Origin: Sinomicrobium kalidii
GTDB lineage: Bacteria; Bacteroidota; Bacteroidia; Flavobacteriales; Flavobacteriaceae
Direction: 5' to 3'
DNA length: 64,000 nucleotides
Assembly: GCF_021183825.1 (NCBI RefSeq)
Contig: NZ_CP089211.1
Coordinates: forward strand, 2,480,001 to 2,544,000
In this document: positions 30,201 to 38,200 of the stretch, piece after piece
Numbering within the stretch: position 1 is the stretch's first letter
Layout of the letters: each line of letters starts with the position of its first letter
Notes under the pieces: model-generated
Told to the model about the DNA's origin: nothing
Seen by the model: only the letters and a program-made list of their open reading frames with translations
Databases searched by the model: none
Translations under genes and position numbers: made by a program

Positions 30201-30416
30201 AAGTACATCGCCCTGTGAGGCCTGGATTTCATAATTTCCGTCAAAATCGGTTACCGTTCCGGTTCTCGTCCCCTTAATGATGACGTTGACCCCCGGAAGG
30301 GGCGTATTAGCAGTATCAGTAACCGACCCTTTGATCAAGGTTTCCTGGGCATAACCGATAGTGCAGATAAAAATACACAAAAGTAAGCCCGGTAGTGTTT
30401 TGAATTGGTTTTTCAT
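27267..30416 (-). CDS. susC: SusC/RagA family TonB-linked outer-membrane transporter
   Basis: 1049 residues: signal peptide ending IGYAQ, carboxypeptidase-regulatory-like domain (about 28-100, including GVNVIIKGTRTGTVTDFDG), TonB box-like EEVVVIGYGTQKK, plug (about 120-235, including GSISAGNEPLYVIDGFP and IEILKDAAAAAIYGSRASNGV) and a 22-strand barrel. The motif set is diagnostic for SusC. It imports oligosaccharides across the outer membrane with its SusD partner directly downstream. It is the first gene of a four-gene minus-strand operon, divergent from GH106 across a 249-base region that carries a perfect 12-bp inverted repeat (see 30529-30596). Confidence 0.96.
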   Translation of the reverse strand: MKNQFKTLPGLLLCIFICTIGYAQETLIKGSVTDTANTPLPGVNVIIKGTRTGTVTDFDGNYEIQASQGDVLTFSYVGMENVEKSVGNSSTINVTLQESNSQLEEVVVIGYGTQKKVATTGAIATLKTDNFVERPISRVDQGLIGQIAGVRVKQTSGLPGRPFSINIRGTGSISAGNEPLYVIDGFPLHTEGTNQNGNFSNGSPLDNINPNDIESIEILKDAAAAAIYGSRASNGVVLITTKKGKTGEARFTFNAYAGISKESKRVDMLNPEEWIERSKVMIDNQWVNSGVPGASPEQSVDQRRNIYNQFLIANDRESEVLGADEFNTSYMYDPRWDMEGHPGLDFIDWQDRIFRTGIFHNYQLSASGATDAINYYISGNYQNNEGYIIGTDYEAFSARANVDIKFSDRLKMGINIAPTYSVRNDPGVEGKDNTLHKAISTTPIQESSTNESGQKYTVRYDWGSSNTDPLPRLYRKGKYTMFRTLISSYVSYDVMEGLTLRSSVNFDNADNTSETYRPNDVLESIRGGFGTYRRQNIVNENTLNYTNTFNDKHNLSVTLGHSYNRYQITSSGLSSGNRYNNSTIETLPSGSTGSTSSSRNVLISYFGRAQYDFMEKYMLSASIRWDGSSKFGPDSRWGVFPSVSGGWRISQEEFMQDISWLSELKLRASYGINGSNNIGNYAWYSTLGTYNYFLGQNTALGQGVASIPNPSLHWEESRSTNIGLDFGFLDNRIVASLDYYRKVNSDLLLQVPAPAASGFTSYLANVGEVLNKGWEAEITSYNLTGDFSWNTSFNISHNANEVLALGPDQDRIEISSGYSSIPFIILEVGKPMYTIHTIKQDGVLSEEDVANNAATYGGGAPVAGDPKYVDQNDDGVINEEDRVDAGNPFPKYVWGITNNFKYKNFDLNVLVQGQNGGHVYGLLGRAINRTGMSSGENHLDVDPAKRGNWKTNFGYVANTDWLYKSDYLSIRNITFGYNLTDAIKAQKIDNARIYVTAENWFYWDKYDGGYNPEAANAPASSDSRYPVPADYGGAPLAKSLILGLNVTFN

Positions 30417-30528
30417 TAGCCAGGTGTTTTTAGTTTAATTAAATAGTCACAAAGTAGTTGTTCGACTTTTTTTAGCTGTACAAAAAGCCGGGATGTCAAG
30501 CCAAATGTATTCAGATATCACTGGTGAA

Positions 30529-30596
30529 GTATCCTGTACTGTACTGTTTGTGTGCTGCTTGATTATGACGGTTTGCACAGGATAGTACAGGATACG
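30529..30596. promoter_or_regulatory. Candidate operator A of the rhamnose/RG-I regulon
   Basis: GTATCCTGTACT (30529-30540) and AGTACAGGATAC (30584-30595) form a perfect 12-bp inverted repeat. Inside it, ACAGGATA recurs at 10-base spacing (30578 and 30588). TCCTGTACTGT (30532-30542) and GTACAGGATACG (30585-30596) are identical to sequences at 46443 and 46483; GCACAGGATAGT (30575-30586) is identical to 55764-55775. It lies between divergent susC and GH106. The bound protein is unknown. Confidence 0.65.
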
Positions 30597-30633
30597 ACTT
30601 TTGCGGGGAGGCTGTAATTTAGTGTGCCGAATG

Positions 30634-30661
30634 TTGGGAAAACCCCGGAAAAATAATTTTG
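30634..30661 (+). promoter_or_regulatory. Candidate GH106 promoter
   Basis: TTG (30634-30636) lies 17 bases before TAATTTTG (30654-30661), an exact match to the Bacteroidota -7 box TAnnTTTG. Transcription would start within a few bases of the GH106 ATG (30666), giving almost no leader, so either the mRNA is leaderless or the match is fortuitous. Confidence 0.4.
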
Positions 30662-30665
30662 TGTA

Positions 30666-33398
30666 ATGTCAAAAATCCTTTCCTTTTTTATATGTTTTTT
30701 ACTGTGCTGTTTCAACAGTGTATTTTCCCAGCAGCACCCCGGAGAAAAACCGGAATGGCCGGAAAATTATACGGTAGCAAAACCCTGGACCCGCTGGTGG
30801 TGGATGGGCAACGCCGTAGACAGGAAAAACATAAGCCGAAATCTCGTAGCATTACATAAAGCCGGAATTGGCGGTGTGGAGATCACTCCCATTTACGGGG
30901 TGAAAGGCGAGGAAAAAAACTTTATAGACCATTTGTCCCCGGAATGGGTCAGCATGCTGAAGTATACCGTAAAGGTGGCCGACAGCCTCGGAATGGGTGT
31001 AGATATGGTCATGGGTACGGGATGGCCCTACGGGGGACCGCAGGTAGCACCGGAACATGCCGCTACCAGGATAACGTTCCGGAAATACCAGCTCGCCCCG
31101 GGAGAAACCTTCGACAAAAAAATAGAACCTGAAAACATCGAAAAACACAAACTGGCACAGCTACAATATGTCTTTGCCTATACCGATGGTGAAAAATACA
31201 GCGACCTGACCCCCAACCTGGACGGGAACCACCTCTACTGGAAAGCCGGTGACCACCACTATACCCTGTATGCAGTTTTCAATGACAAAACAGGACAGCA
31301 GGTAAAACGGGCCGCACCCGGAGGGGAAGGATTTACACTGGACCATTATTCAAAAGAGGCTTTTGATGCATACACACAGCCCTATGACAAGGCTCTGAAG
31401 GGGATGGAAGGAGATATAAGGGCCATTTTTAACGATAGCTACGAAGTTTACGGAACAGATTATACCCCCGGTTTTTTTGAATCGTTTAAAAAACGAAGAG
31501 GGTACGACCTGGCTTCATATCTTCCGCAATTACTTGATACGATGCCGGATGAAACCGGGGACCGGGTTAAAAGCGATTACCGGGAAACCATTTCCGATAT
31601 TTTACTGGACAATTTTGCAGGGCGATGGACCGGCTGGGCACATACTAAAGAATACAAGACCAAACTCCAGGCCCACGGCTCTCCCGGGAACCTTATCGAT
31701 CTGTATGCCGCTTCCGATATTCCCGAGTGTGAGACCTTCGGTTCCATGCCATTTGACATTCCGGGTTTTCGCAGGGAAAAATCCGATATACGTGAAGGCG
31801 ATGCAGACAGGATCATGTTGAAATTTGCTTCTTCTGCCGCACATATTGGCGGAAAGCCATTGGTTTCTTCAGAGACATTTACCTGGCTGAGGGAACATTT
31901 TAAAACCGCTTTATCGCAGTGTAAACCCGAGGCAGAGGAACTCTTTCTGGCCGGGGTCAACCACATCTTCCTGCACGGTACTACCTATGCTCCGCAAAGG
32001 GCATCGTGGCCTGGCTGGAAATTTTATGCGTCGGTCAACTTTCATCCCAACACTACCATCTGGGAAGATGCCCCCGGGCTTTTCTCCTATATTGCCCGTT
32101 GCCAGTCCATGTTACAGGCCGGGGAAGCCGATAATGATGTATTGCTGTACTGGCCCGTATACGACACCTGGGGGAAAACCCTCGGCGGGTCGCGTTTCTT
32201 TCAGTTCAAGATACATGATCTCAACCAATGGCTGCATGGAACATCCTTTTATGAAACAGCCAATACTTTACTGGATGACGGGTATATGGTCGACTTTATT
32301 TCCGACCGTTTTGTAGCCGCTGCTATAACGGAAAAAGGGGAGATTCAGCTTCCCGGAGGAAAATATAAAGCCATCGTAGTACCCGATTGCAGTAAGATGC
32401 CCCTCACTACGCTCAAAAAACTCATAACACTTAAAAAACGGGGAGGCAAGGTTATTTTCCTCGGGGTGCCCGAATCTGTTCCCGGGTTAAAAGACTATCA
32501 AGAAGAAAATGAAAAACTCCGGGAACTTATCTCGGAAAACGGGCTTGAAACAGCCTCAGGAGGTGAAATCACCCAAAAGCTGAACCGTGCCGGTATCCGC
32601 CCGGAAAAACTGGCCGGATACGGATTGAAGTTTATCCGCAGAAATCAGGAGGGTGAAAAAATCTACTACCTTGTCAACCATACCGATAAAGCTGTAAATG
32701 ATATCATCCCGATCCATACAAAAACCGCAGGGGTACGAATAATGGACCCGCTTACCGGCAAGACCGGATCTGCACAAATAACACCACAGGGAGAGTACAC
32801 CGGGGTAAGGGTGGATATGGAACCGGGAGAAAGTCTTTTCCTGAAAACTTCGGAAGACAAAAGCGGGGGAATACCCTGGACCTATTATGAAAAAGGACAA
32901 GAATACCCCCTGCCCGGTGAATGGACAATTTCCTTTGAAAAGGGAGGCCCTTCGCTACCAGGTACCGTTTCCGGAAAAAAACCGGGTTCCTGGACAGCTT
33001 ACGGACAGGAATATGAAGCATTTTCCGGTACGGCAAAATATACCATTGAATTTGACAGTCCGAAGGATAAGGCAGAAAACTGGCAACTGAACCTGGGTGA
33101 TGTACGGGAAAGTGCCAGGGTATGGCTGAACGGAAAGTACATCGGACGTGCGTGGTCCGTACCCTTTCAGTTGGAGACCGGGCCACTGAAGGAGCAAAAC
33201 AATAAACTTGAAATAGCAGTGACCAACCTTTCTGCCAACCGCGTCCGGGACATGGAACTGCGCGGCGAGGAATGGAAGATATTTTACAATGCCAATATTG
33301 TGAACAGGAATTACAAAAAATTTGATGCGGCAAAGTGGAAACCCATGCCTTCGGGGCTTTTGGGGCCTGTGTTGCTTGTTCCGCTGTCTGTTAGGTAA
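30666..33398 (+). CDS. GH106 alpha-L-rhamnosidase
   Basis: 910 residues with a signal peptide ending VFSQQ. GH106 enzymes remove terminal alpha-L-rhamnose from pectic oligosaccharides by inversion. The N-terminal PWTRWWWMGNAVDRKNISRNL, GIGGVEITPIYGVKG and MGVDMVMGTGWPYGGPQV segments are typical of the family, followed by the FNDSYEVYGTDYTPGF and SSETFTWLREHFKT regions. A C-terminal beta-sandwich (about 740-905) with LNLGDVRESARVWLNGKYIGRAWSVPFQ resembles the galactose-binding-like module usual in this family. It is the first gene of the plus-strand arm of the locus, 38 bases before the pectate lyase, and should act in the periplasm after PL11 and GH105. Confidence 0.87.
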   Translation: MSKILSFFICFLLCCFNSVFSQQHPGEKPEWPENYTVAKPWTRWWWMGNAVDRKNISRNLVALHKAGIGGVEITPIYGVKGEEKNFIDHLSPEWVSMLKYTVKVADSLGMGVDMVMGTGWPYGGPQVAPEHAATRITFRKYQLAPGETFDKKIEPENIEKHKLAQLQYVFAYTDGEKYSDLTPNLDGNHLYWKAGDHHYTLYAVFNDKTGQQVKRAAPGGEGFTLDHYSKEAFDAYTQPYDKALKGMEGDIRAIFNDSYEVYGTDYTPGFFESFKKRRGYDLASYLPQLLDTMPDETGDRVKSDYRETISDILLDNFAGRWTGWAHTKEYKTKLQAHGSPGNLIDLYAASDIPECETFGSMPFDIPGFRREKSDIREGDADRIMLKFASSAAHIGGKPLVSSETFTWLREHFKTALSQCKPEAEELFLAGVNHIFLHGTTYAPQRASWPGWKFYASVNFHPNTTIWEDAPGLFSYIARCQSMLQAGEADNDVLLYWPVYDTWGKTLGGSRFFQFKIHDLNQWLHGTSFYETANTLLDDGYMVDFISDRFVAAAITEKGEIQLPGGKYKAIVVPDCSKMPLTTLKKLITLKKRGGKVIFLGVPESVPGLKDYQEENEKLRELISENGLETASGGEITQKLNRAGIRPEKLAGYGLKFIRRNQEGEKIYYLVNHTDKAVNDIIPIHTKTAGVRIMDPLTGKTGSAQITPQGEYTGVRVDMEPGESLFLKTSEDKSGGIPWTYYEKGQEYPLPGEWTISFEKGGPSLPGTVSGKKPGSWTAYGQEYEAFSGTAKYTIEFDSPKDKAENWQLNLGDVRESARVWLNGKYIGRAWSVPFQLETGPLKEQNNKLEIAVTNLSANRVRDMELRGEEWKIFYNANIVNRNYKKFDAAKWKPMPSGLLGPVLLVPLSVR

Positions 33399-33436
33399 AC
33401 CCACACCATACATAAATCAACCAAACTTATGACCCG

Positions 33437-36400
33437 ATGATTACTACTGAAATTTTTTCGAACAGAAGGACAAATATTTTATTATGGCTTGTCCTGCTCA
33501 CGTTATGGAGTATTCCGGATATTGTTTTTTCACAGACACCGGCTTTTCCGGAAGCAGAAGGTTTCGGCCGTTATGCAACCGGGGGACGCTTTGGCGGGGT
33601 ATATATTGTAACCAACCTCAATGACTCCGGACCCGGATCGTTCCGGGACGCGGTGAGTCAACCCAACCGGATCGTGGTTTTTGAAGTGGGCGGGGTGATA
33701 CGTCTGAAAAGCCGCGTAGTTGTTTCCGAAAACATCACGGTTGCAGGGCAAACCGCACCGGGTGACGGCATTGTTATCTATGGCGACGGATTTTCATATA
33801 CCCAGGCCAGTAATTCCATTATCCGTTATCTCCGCATGCGCATGGGCAGGATTGGGACCAGCGGGGCCGATGCGGTCGGGATTACCGATGATGCGAAACA
33901 CATTATTTTCGACCATGTTTCAGCGTCCTGGGGACGCGATGAAACCTTTTCCATTACCCGTTATGCCGATAGTATCACCATACAGAACTGTATTATAGCC
34001 CAGGGCCTCGAAACCCACTCTGCAGGCGGATTGATCGAACCCTCCGGGAAGGTAAGCCTTTACAGGAACCTCTATATTGATAATAATACCCGTAATCCCA
34101 AAGTGAAAGGGATCAACCAGTTTGTAAATAATGTGGTCTATAACTGGGGAAGAGGAGGCGGATACATTATGGGAGGCTCTGCCGGGGATTCCTTTGTGAA
34201 TATTATCAACAATTATTTGGTCAAAGGACCCAGCACCACCATAGAACCGTTTACCCGGGGTACGGAAACTTTTATCCCTTATGTGGAAGGGAACTATTAT
34301 GACGATAACCTTAACGGTGTCCTCGACGGTTATGAAGTTCCGCTTTCGGCATATGAGGGGATCACTACTTTTCGCGATACACCTTATGACTATCCCATGC
34401 CGGCACAGGTGTTTACGGCAGAAGAAACTTTCGGTCACGTCATGGAAAATGCCGGGGCCAACTACCCCCGCCGTGATCCGGTAGATGATTTCCTGATCAC
34501 TGAACTGGCCTCTATCGGGGTCTCGGGAGCTTTGATATCCGATGAAATGGACTTACCGACACAGGGACCGGGAGAAGTTTTCGGTGCGCCGGCTCTGCAG
34601 GATACCGATCGCGACGGAATTCCCGATACCTGGGAGAATGCTAACGGACTCAATCCCGAAAATGCTTCGGATGCCATGCAGATCAATGCAGAAGGTTATG
34701 CGAATATCGAGGTGTATATCAACAACCTGGCAGAAACCCCGGCTCCTGATTTTTTACGCCCGCCTTCCGGGGTGGCATCCGATTCGGTTTCTACTACCGG
34801 GATCGGGCTCACCTGGAAGAACAATGACAGCAGAACCACCGGGATTGTCATCGAACGATCGGACGACAGTACAAACTATCAGGTACTGGATACCCTGGGC
34901 GGAGATGCCATGACTTATCTGGACAACGAACTGGAACCGGGCACAATGTACCGCTATCGCCTTCGTGCCTATAATGCTGCGTTTTCTTCGGTTTATACCA
35001 CACCTTTGGATGTGGAGACCACCCCGGTACCTACGGTGCCGGACGCTCCCGTTTCTCCTGCGCCTGGAGATCAGTCCATATATGCGGATACCACGGGGCT
35101 CCGGCTAAGCTGGACAGGCAGCGAAAACACCGATGCATATACGGTATACCTGTCTTCGCATCCGGATAGCCTGCAACAGGTGGCTGCGCTTACCGATCCG
35201 TTTTACGATGCGGATACCCTGCAATCCGGCACTACCTATTACTGGCGTGCAGATGCCGCCAACGAACTGGGAACGACTACGGGCAGTGTGTGGTCTTTTA
35301 CTACCCTTCCCTATTTCCCGAAAGGTGTTGCAGGTGCCTGGCTTATGGATGAGGATGGTGGTGCTTCGGTCGTAGATAGTTCTTCCTATGCAAACCATGC
35401 GGAGATCAATGGTGTTCCGGGTTACGACCGTGTCGAAGGTAAGGTGGGCAGGGCAGTGGATTTGAATACGGGAGAAACATCGTCGCACATCCGGGTACCG
35501 CACCGGGATCATCTGTATATGGGAAAACAGTCGTTTACCATATCCATGTGGTTAAAATCCTCTTCACAGGACAATCAGTCCTACCTCGTTCACAAGGGTA
35601 CTTTTAACAGGGATGATGCTTCGGGCGCCACGGGGCGCTGGTATGGTATTGAGGTGAAGGACGGGGATATCCGCTTTGCCGTGGATGATGACATTACCAA
35701 GACACAGCTATCTGTCGATGCCGGTCCCTTTTTTACCGGTGAATGGATACACCTGGTAGCGGTAAGGGACAGGGAAACCGATGTGCTCCGGCTGTACCGC
35801 AATGGTGTTTTGATAAACGAAGCTACCGACAGGACGGAGGAAAATATAGGGCAGCAGGCCCCGGTTATTATTGCGAACAGCAGTAACCTGGACACTCCGT
35901 TCCGCGGGCAGCTCGATGAATTCCGGATTTTTAATTACGGTTTAAGTGAACAGGAAATACTGGAATTGTACCAGACAGACCCGACACCGCTCAAACCGTT
36001 GGCCCCCCATCCTTCCGAAGATGCTGTGCTGGAAGGGTTCGAAGAAAATGTTGAAGCTACCTGGACAGGGGGTGTAAACACAACGTCTTATAAAATTTAT
36101 ATCGGGACCGACGAGGAAAATATGTCACTTGCAGGGGAAACCGGTGTGGACAGTCCCGCTTTTTCCTTTCAGAACCTGCAAAGGGATACCGATTATTACT
36201 GGCGGGTAGATGCCATTGGCCCTGAAGGGACAACCACCGGAGCTACCTGGACATTCCGCACTACGGCCCCGAAAGGGCTGGTAGGATACTGGAAGATGGA
36301 TGAAACATCCGGATTACGGGTGACAGATGCTGCCTATTATGCCCACGAGGGAACGGTAACCGGTTTTCCGGAAGCGGTCTGGGAAGCGGGGATGTCGGGC

Positions 36401-38146
36401 AATGCCTTTCGGTTTAGTGAACCTTCCGATACGGCGGCCATAAAAATTCCCCATGCCGATCACCTGGTGTTTGAAAATACTTCGTTCACGATCTCCCTCT
36501 GGGTAAAAATTCCGGAAGACACCTATGCCTACGGAACAGATTGCTATTTGATGCATAAAGGCACATTTGAGTCCGGTACCGGGAAATGGTATGGCATTCA
36601 GTTGCGCGATGGCAGGTTGACCTTTGCCATTGACGACGGCCGGACAAAAACCGATATTTCAGCTTCCGTAACCAACAGTGCTTCCCACCCCCTGTTTACC
36701 GACGAGTGGAAGAATATCGTTGCCGTAAGGGATACCAAAACGGACCAGATACGCTTGTATATGGACGGGGTGAAAATTGCCGAAAAAACCGATGCTACAG
36801 GGACAATAGGAAAGGCAGTTCCTCTGTTACTGGGCAATTCACCCGAAAATAAACCCTATCGCGACCTTATGGATGAGGTAAAACTCTACAATTATGCCCT
36901 GACACAGGAAGAGATCCGGGCCCGGGCAGACGGGCATCCCGTTAAAATAACTTATCGCGACGGGGATAACGGGAATTCCGGGGATAATGAAATAAGGCCA
37001 TTCTTCCGGATTGTCAATGAGGATGATATTGACATTCCCTATGAAGAACTCTCTGTCCGTTATTGGTTCACTCCCGAAGATTATGCCGGGATAAACGCCT
37101 GGATCGATTATGCCGGACCGGGTAACGGGAATATTTCCGCAGTATACCATCCCCTCGAAACACCACATAACGGGGCTTTCGGTTATGTGGAGTACCATTT
37201 TGAAAACATAGGGGGGCTCAAAGCCGGTGAAGAGACAGGCGTCATAGAATCGCGGCTGGCCAAGGAAAACTGGACGGATTTTGTAGAAACCGGGGATTAT
37301 TCGTATCAGCAGGGAGAAACCTATGCGGAAAACAACCGGATCACCCTGTACCGTAATGGGCAACTAATTTGGGGAAAAGAACCCGGGAAGCAAACCCCTG
37401 TTACCGATCTGAAGGTGTATTCCAAAAACCGGAACGGGAATACCAATACGAATACCATACATCCTTATATAAAAATACGTAATGAAGGAAATATCCCCCT
37501 GGATTATAGTGACCTCGAACTGCGTTACTGGTTTACGGCCGAAGGAAATTCACCCCTTGATTATTGGATAGATTATGCAGAACTCGGCAACGGCAATATG
37601 GAAGCTACGTTCGTTAAACCGGATACGATATTAGCTGGGGCTGATACTTATTTTAAACTGAATTTTAATCCTTCGGCAGGGCAATTGTATCCCCTGAGCG
37701 GTTCCGGGGAAATACAGTATCGTATTGCCAAGGCAGACTGGAGTGTTTTTGACGAAAGCGATGACCATTCCTTCCTGCCTAAAGCACCTTTTGCCGAAAA
37801 TGAACACATTACGCTGTATTACAAGGGAGAACTGATTTACGGTACCGAACCCGGAAGTAATAACAATTCCGAAACATCGTTGAAAACAACAGCAGACAAT
37901 AACCAGCTAACGCAGGAGGTTTATGTTTACCCCAATCCGGCCCGGGATCACGTACGCGTACAATTAAATGATATTAATGACGCCGGAAACATAAGGTTGT
38001 TCAACAGGTCCGGACGGTTACTGCATAACCGGGCCGTAAAACAAAATACATTCTTGATAGACCTGCAACGCTTCCCTCCCGGAATTTATATCCTCGAGAT
38101 AGAAAACGGGAAGGAAACAACAACACATAAAATAATTAAAAAATAA
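33437..38146 (+). CDS. PL1 pectate lyase with FN3, LamG, two CBM3-like modules and T9SS signal
   Basis: 1569 residues: signal peptide (ends VFSQT), PL1-type right-handed beta-helix (about 34-345: GFGRYATGGRFGG, DSGPGSFRDAVSQPNRIVVFEVGG, IIFDHVSASWGRDE), a calcium-loop segment (DTDRDGIPDTWENANG, about 390), two FN3-like domains, LamG (about 632-840), another FN3-like, a second LamG (about 940-1165), two tandem CBM3-like modules (about 1172-1320 and 1325-1470, each with the pattern EL.VRYWFT..., IDYA, GNGN) and a T9SS domain (VYPNPARDHV to the C-terminus). It cleaves galacturonan by beta-elimination at the cell surface or outside the cell. The CBM3-like modules suggest attachment to cellulose in plant cell walls. 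It sits between GH106 and PL11. Exact PL1 subfamily is not determinable here. Confidence 0.87.
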   Translation: MITTEIFSNRRTNILLWLVLLTLWSIPDIVFSQTPAFPEAEGFGRYATGGRFGGVYIVTNLNDSGPGSFRDAVSQPNRIVVFEVGGVIRLKSRVVVSENITVAGQTAPGDGIVIYGDGFSYTQASNSIIRYLRMRMGRIGTSGADAVGITDDAKHIIFDHVSASWGRDETFSITRYADSITIQNCIIAQGLETHSAGGLIEPSGKVSLYRNLYIDNNTRNPKVKGINQFVNNVVYNWGRGGGYIMGGSAGDSFVNIINNYLVKGPSTTIEPFTRGTETFIPYVEGNYYDDNLNGVLDGYEVPLSAYEGITTFRDTPYDYPMPAQVFTAEETFGHVMENAGANYPRRDPVDDFLITELASIGVSGALISDEMDLPTQGPGEVFGAPALQDTDRDGIPDTWENANGLNPENASDAMQINAEGYANIEVYINNLAETPAPDFLRPPSGVASDSVSTTGIGLTWKNNDSRTTGIVIERSDDSTNYQVLDTLGGDAMTYLDNELEPGTMYRYRLRAYNAAFSSVYTTPLDVETTPVPTVPDAPVSPAPGDQSIYADTTGLRLSWTGSENTDAYTVYLSSHPDSLQQVAALTDPFYDADTLQSGTTYYWRADAANELGTTTGSVWSFTTLPYFPKGVAGAWLMDEDGGASVVDSSSYANHAEINGVPGYDRVEGKVGRAVDLNTGETSSHIRVPHRDHLYMGKQSFTISMWLKSSSQDNQSYLVHKGTFNRDDASGATGRWYGIEVKDGDIRFAVDDDITKTQLSVDAGPFFTGEWIHLVAVRDRETDVLRLYRNGVLINEATDRTEENIGQQAPVIIANSSNLDTPFRGQLDEFRIFNYGLSEQEILELYQTDPTPLKPLAPHPSEDAVLEGFEENVEATWTGGVNTTSYKIYIGTDEENMSLAGETGVDSPAFSFQNLQRDTDYYWRVDAIGPEGTTTGATWTFRTTAPKGLVGYWKMDETSGLRVTDAAYYAHEGTVTGFPEAVWEAGMSGNAFRFSEPSDTAAIKIPHADHLVFENTSFTISLWVKIPEDTYAYGTDCYLMHKGTFESGTGKWYGIQLRDGRLTFAIDDGRTKTDISASVTNSASHPLFTDEWKNIVAVRDTKTDQIRLYMDGVKIAEKTDATGTIGKAVPLLLGNSPENKPYRDLMDEVKLYNYALTQEEIRARADGHPVKITYRDGDNGNSGDNEIRPFFRIVNEDDIDIPYEELSVRYWFTPEDYAGINAWIDYAGPGNGNISAVYHPLETPHNGAFGYVEYHFENIGGLKAGEETGVIESRLAKENWTDFVETGDYSYQQGETYAENNRITLYRNGQLIWGKEPGKQTPVTDLKVYSKNRNGNTNTNTIHPYIKIRNEGNIPLDYSDLELRYWFTAEGNSPLDYWIDYAELGNGNMEATFVKPDTILAGADTYFKLNFNPSAGQLYPLSGSGEIQYRIAKADWSVFDESDDHSFLPKAPFAENEHITLYYKGELIYGTEPGSNNNSETSLKTTADNNQLTQEVYVYPNPARDHVRVQLNDINDAGNIRLFNRSGRLLHNRAVKQNTFLIDLQRFPPGIYILEIENGKETTTHKIIKK

Positions 38147-38200
38147 CCCGCCCCGATCATCCCTCTCAAGGGAGGGAGAGGAGTGTAAAAACCCAAAACC

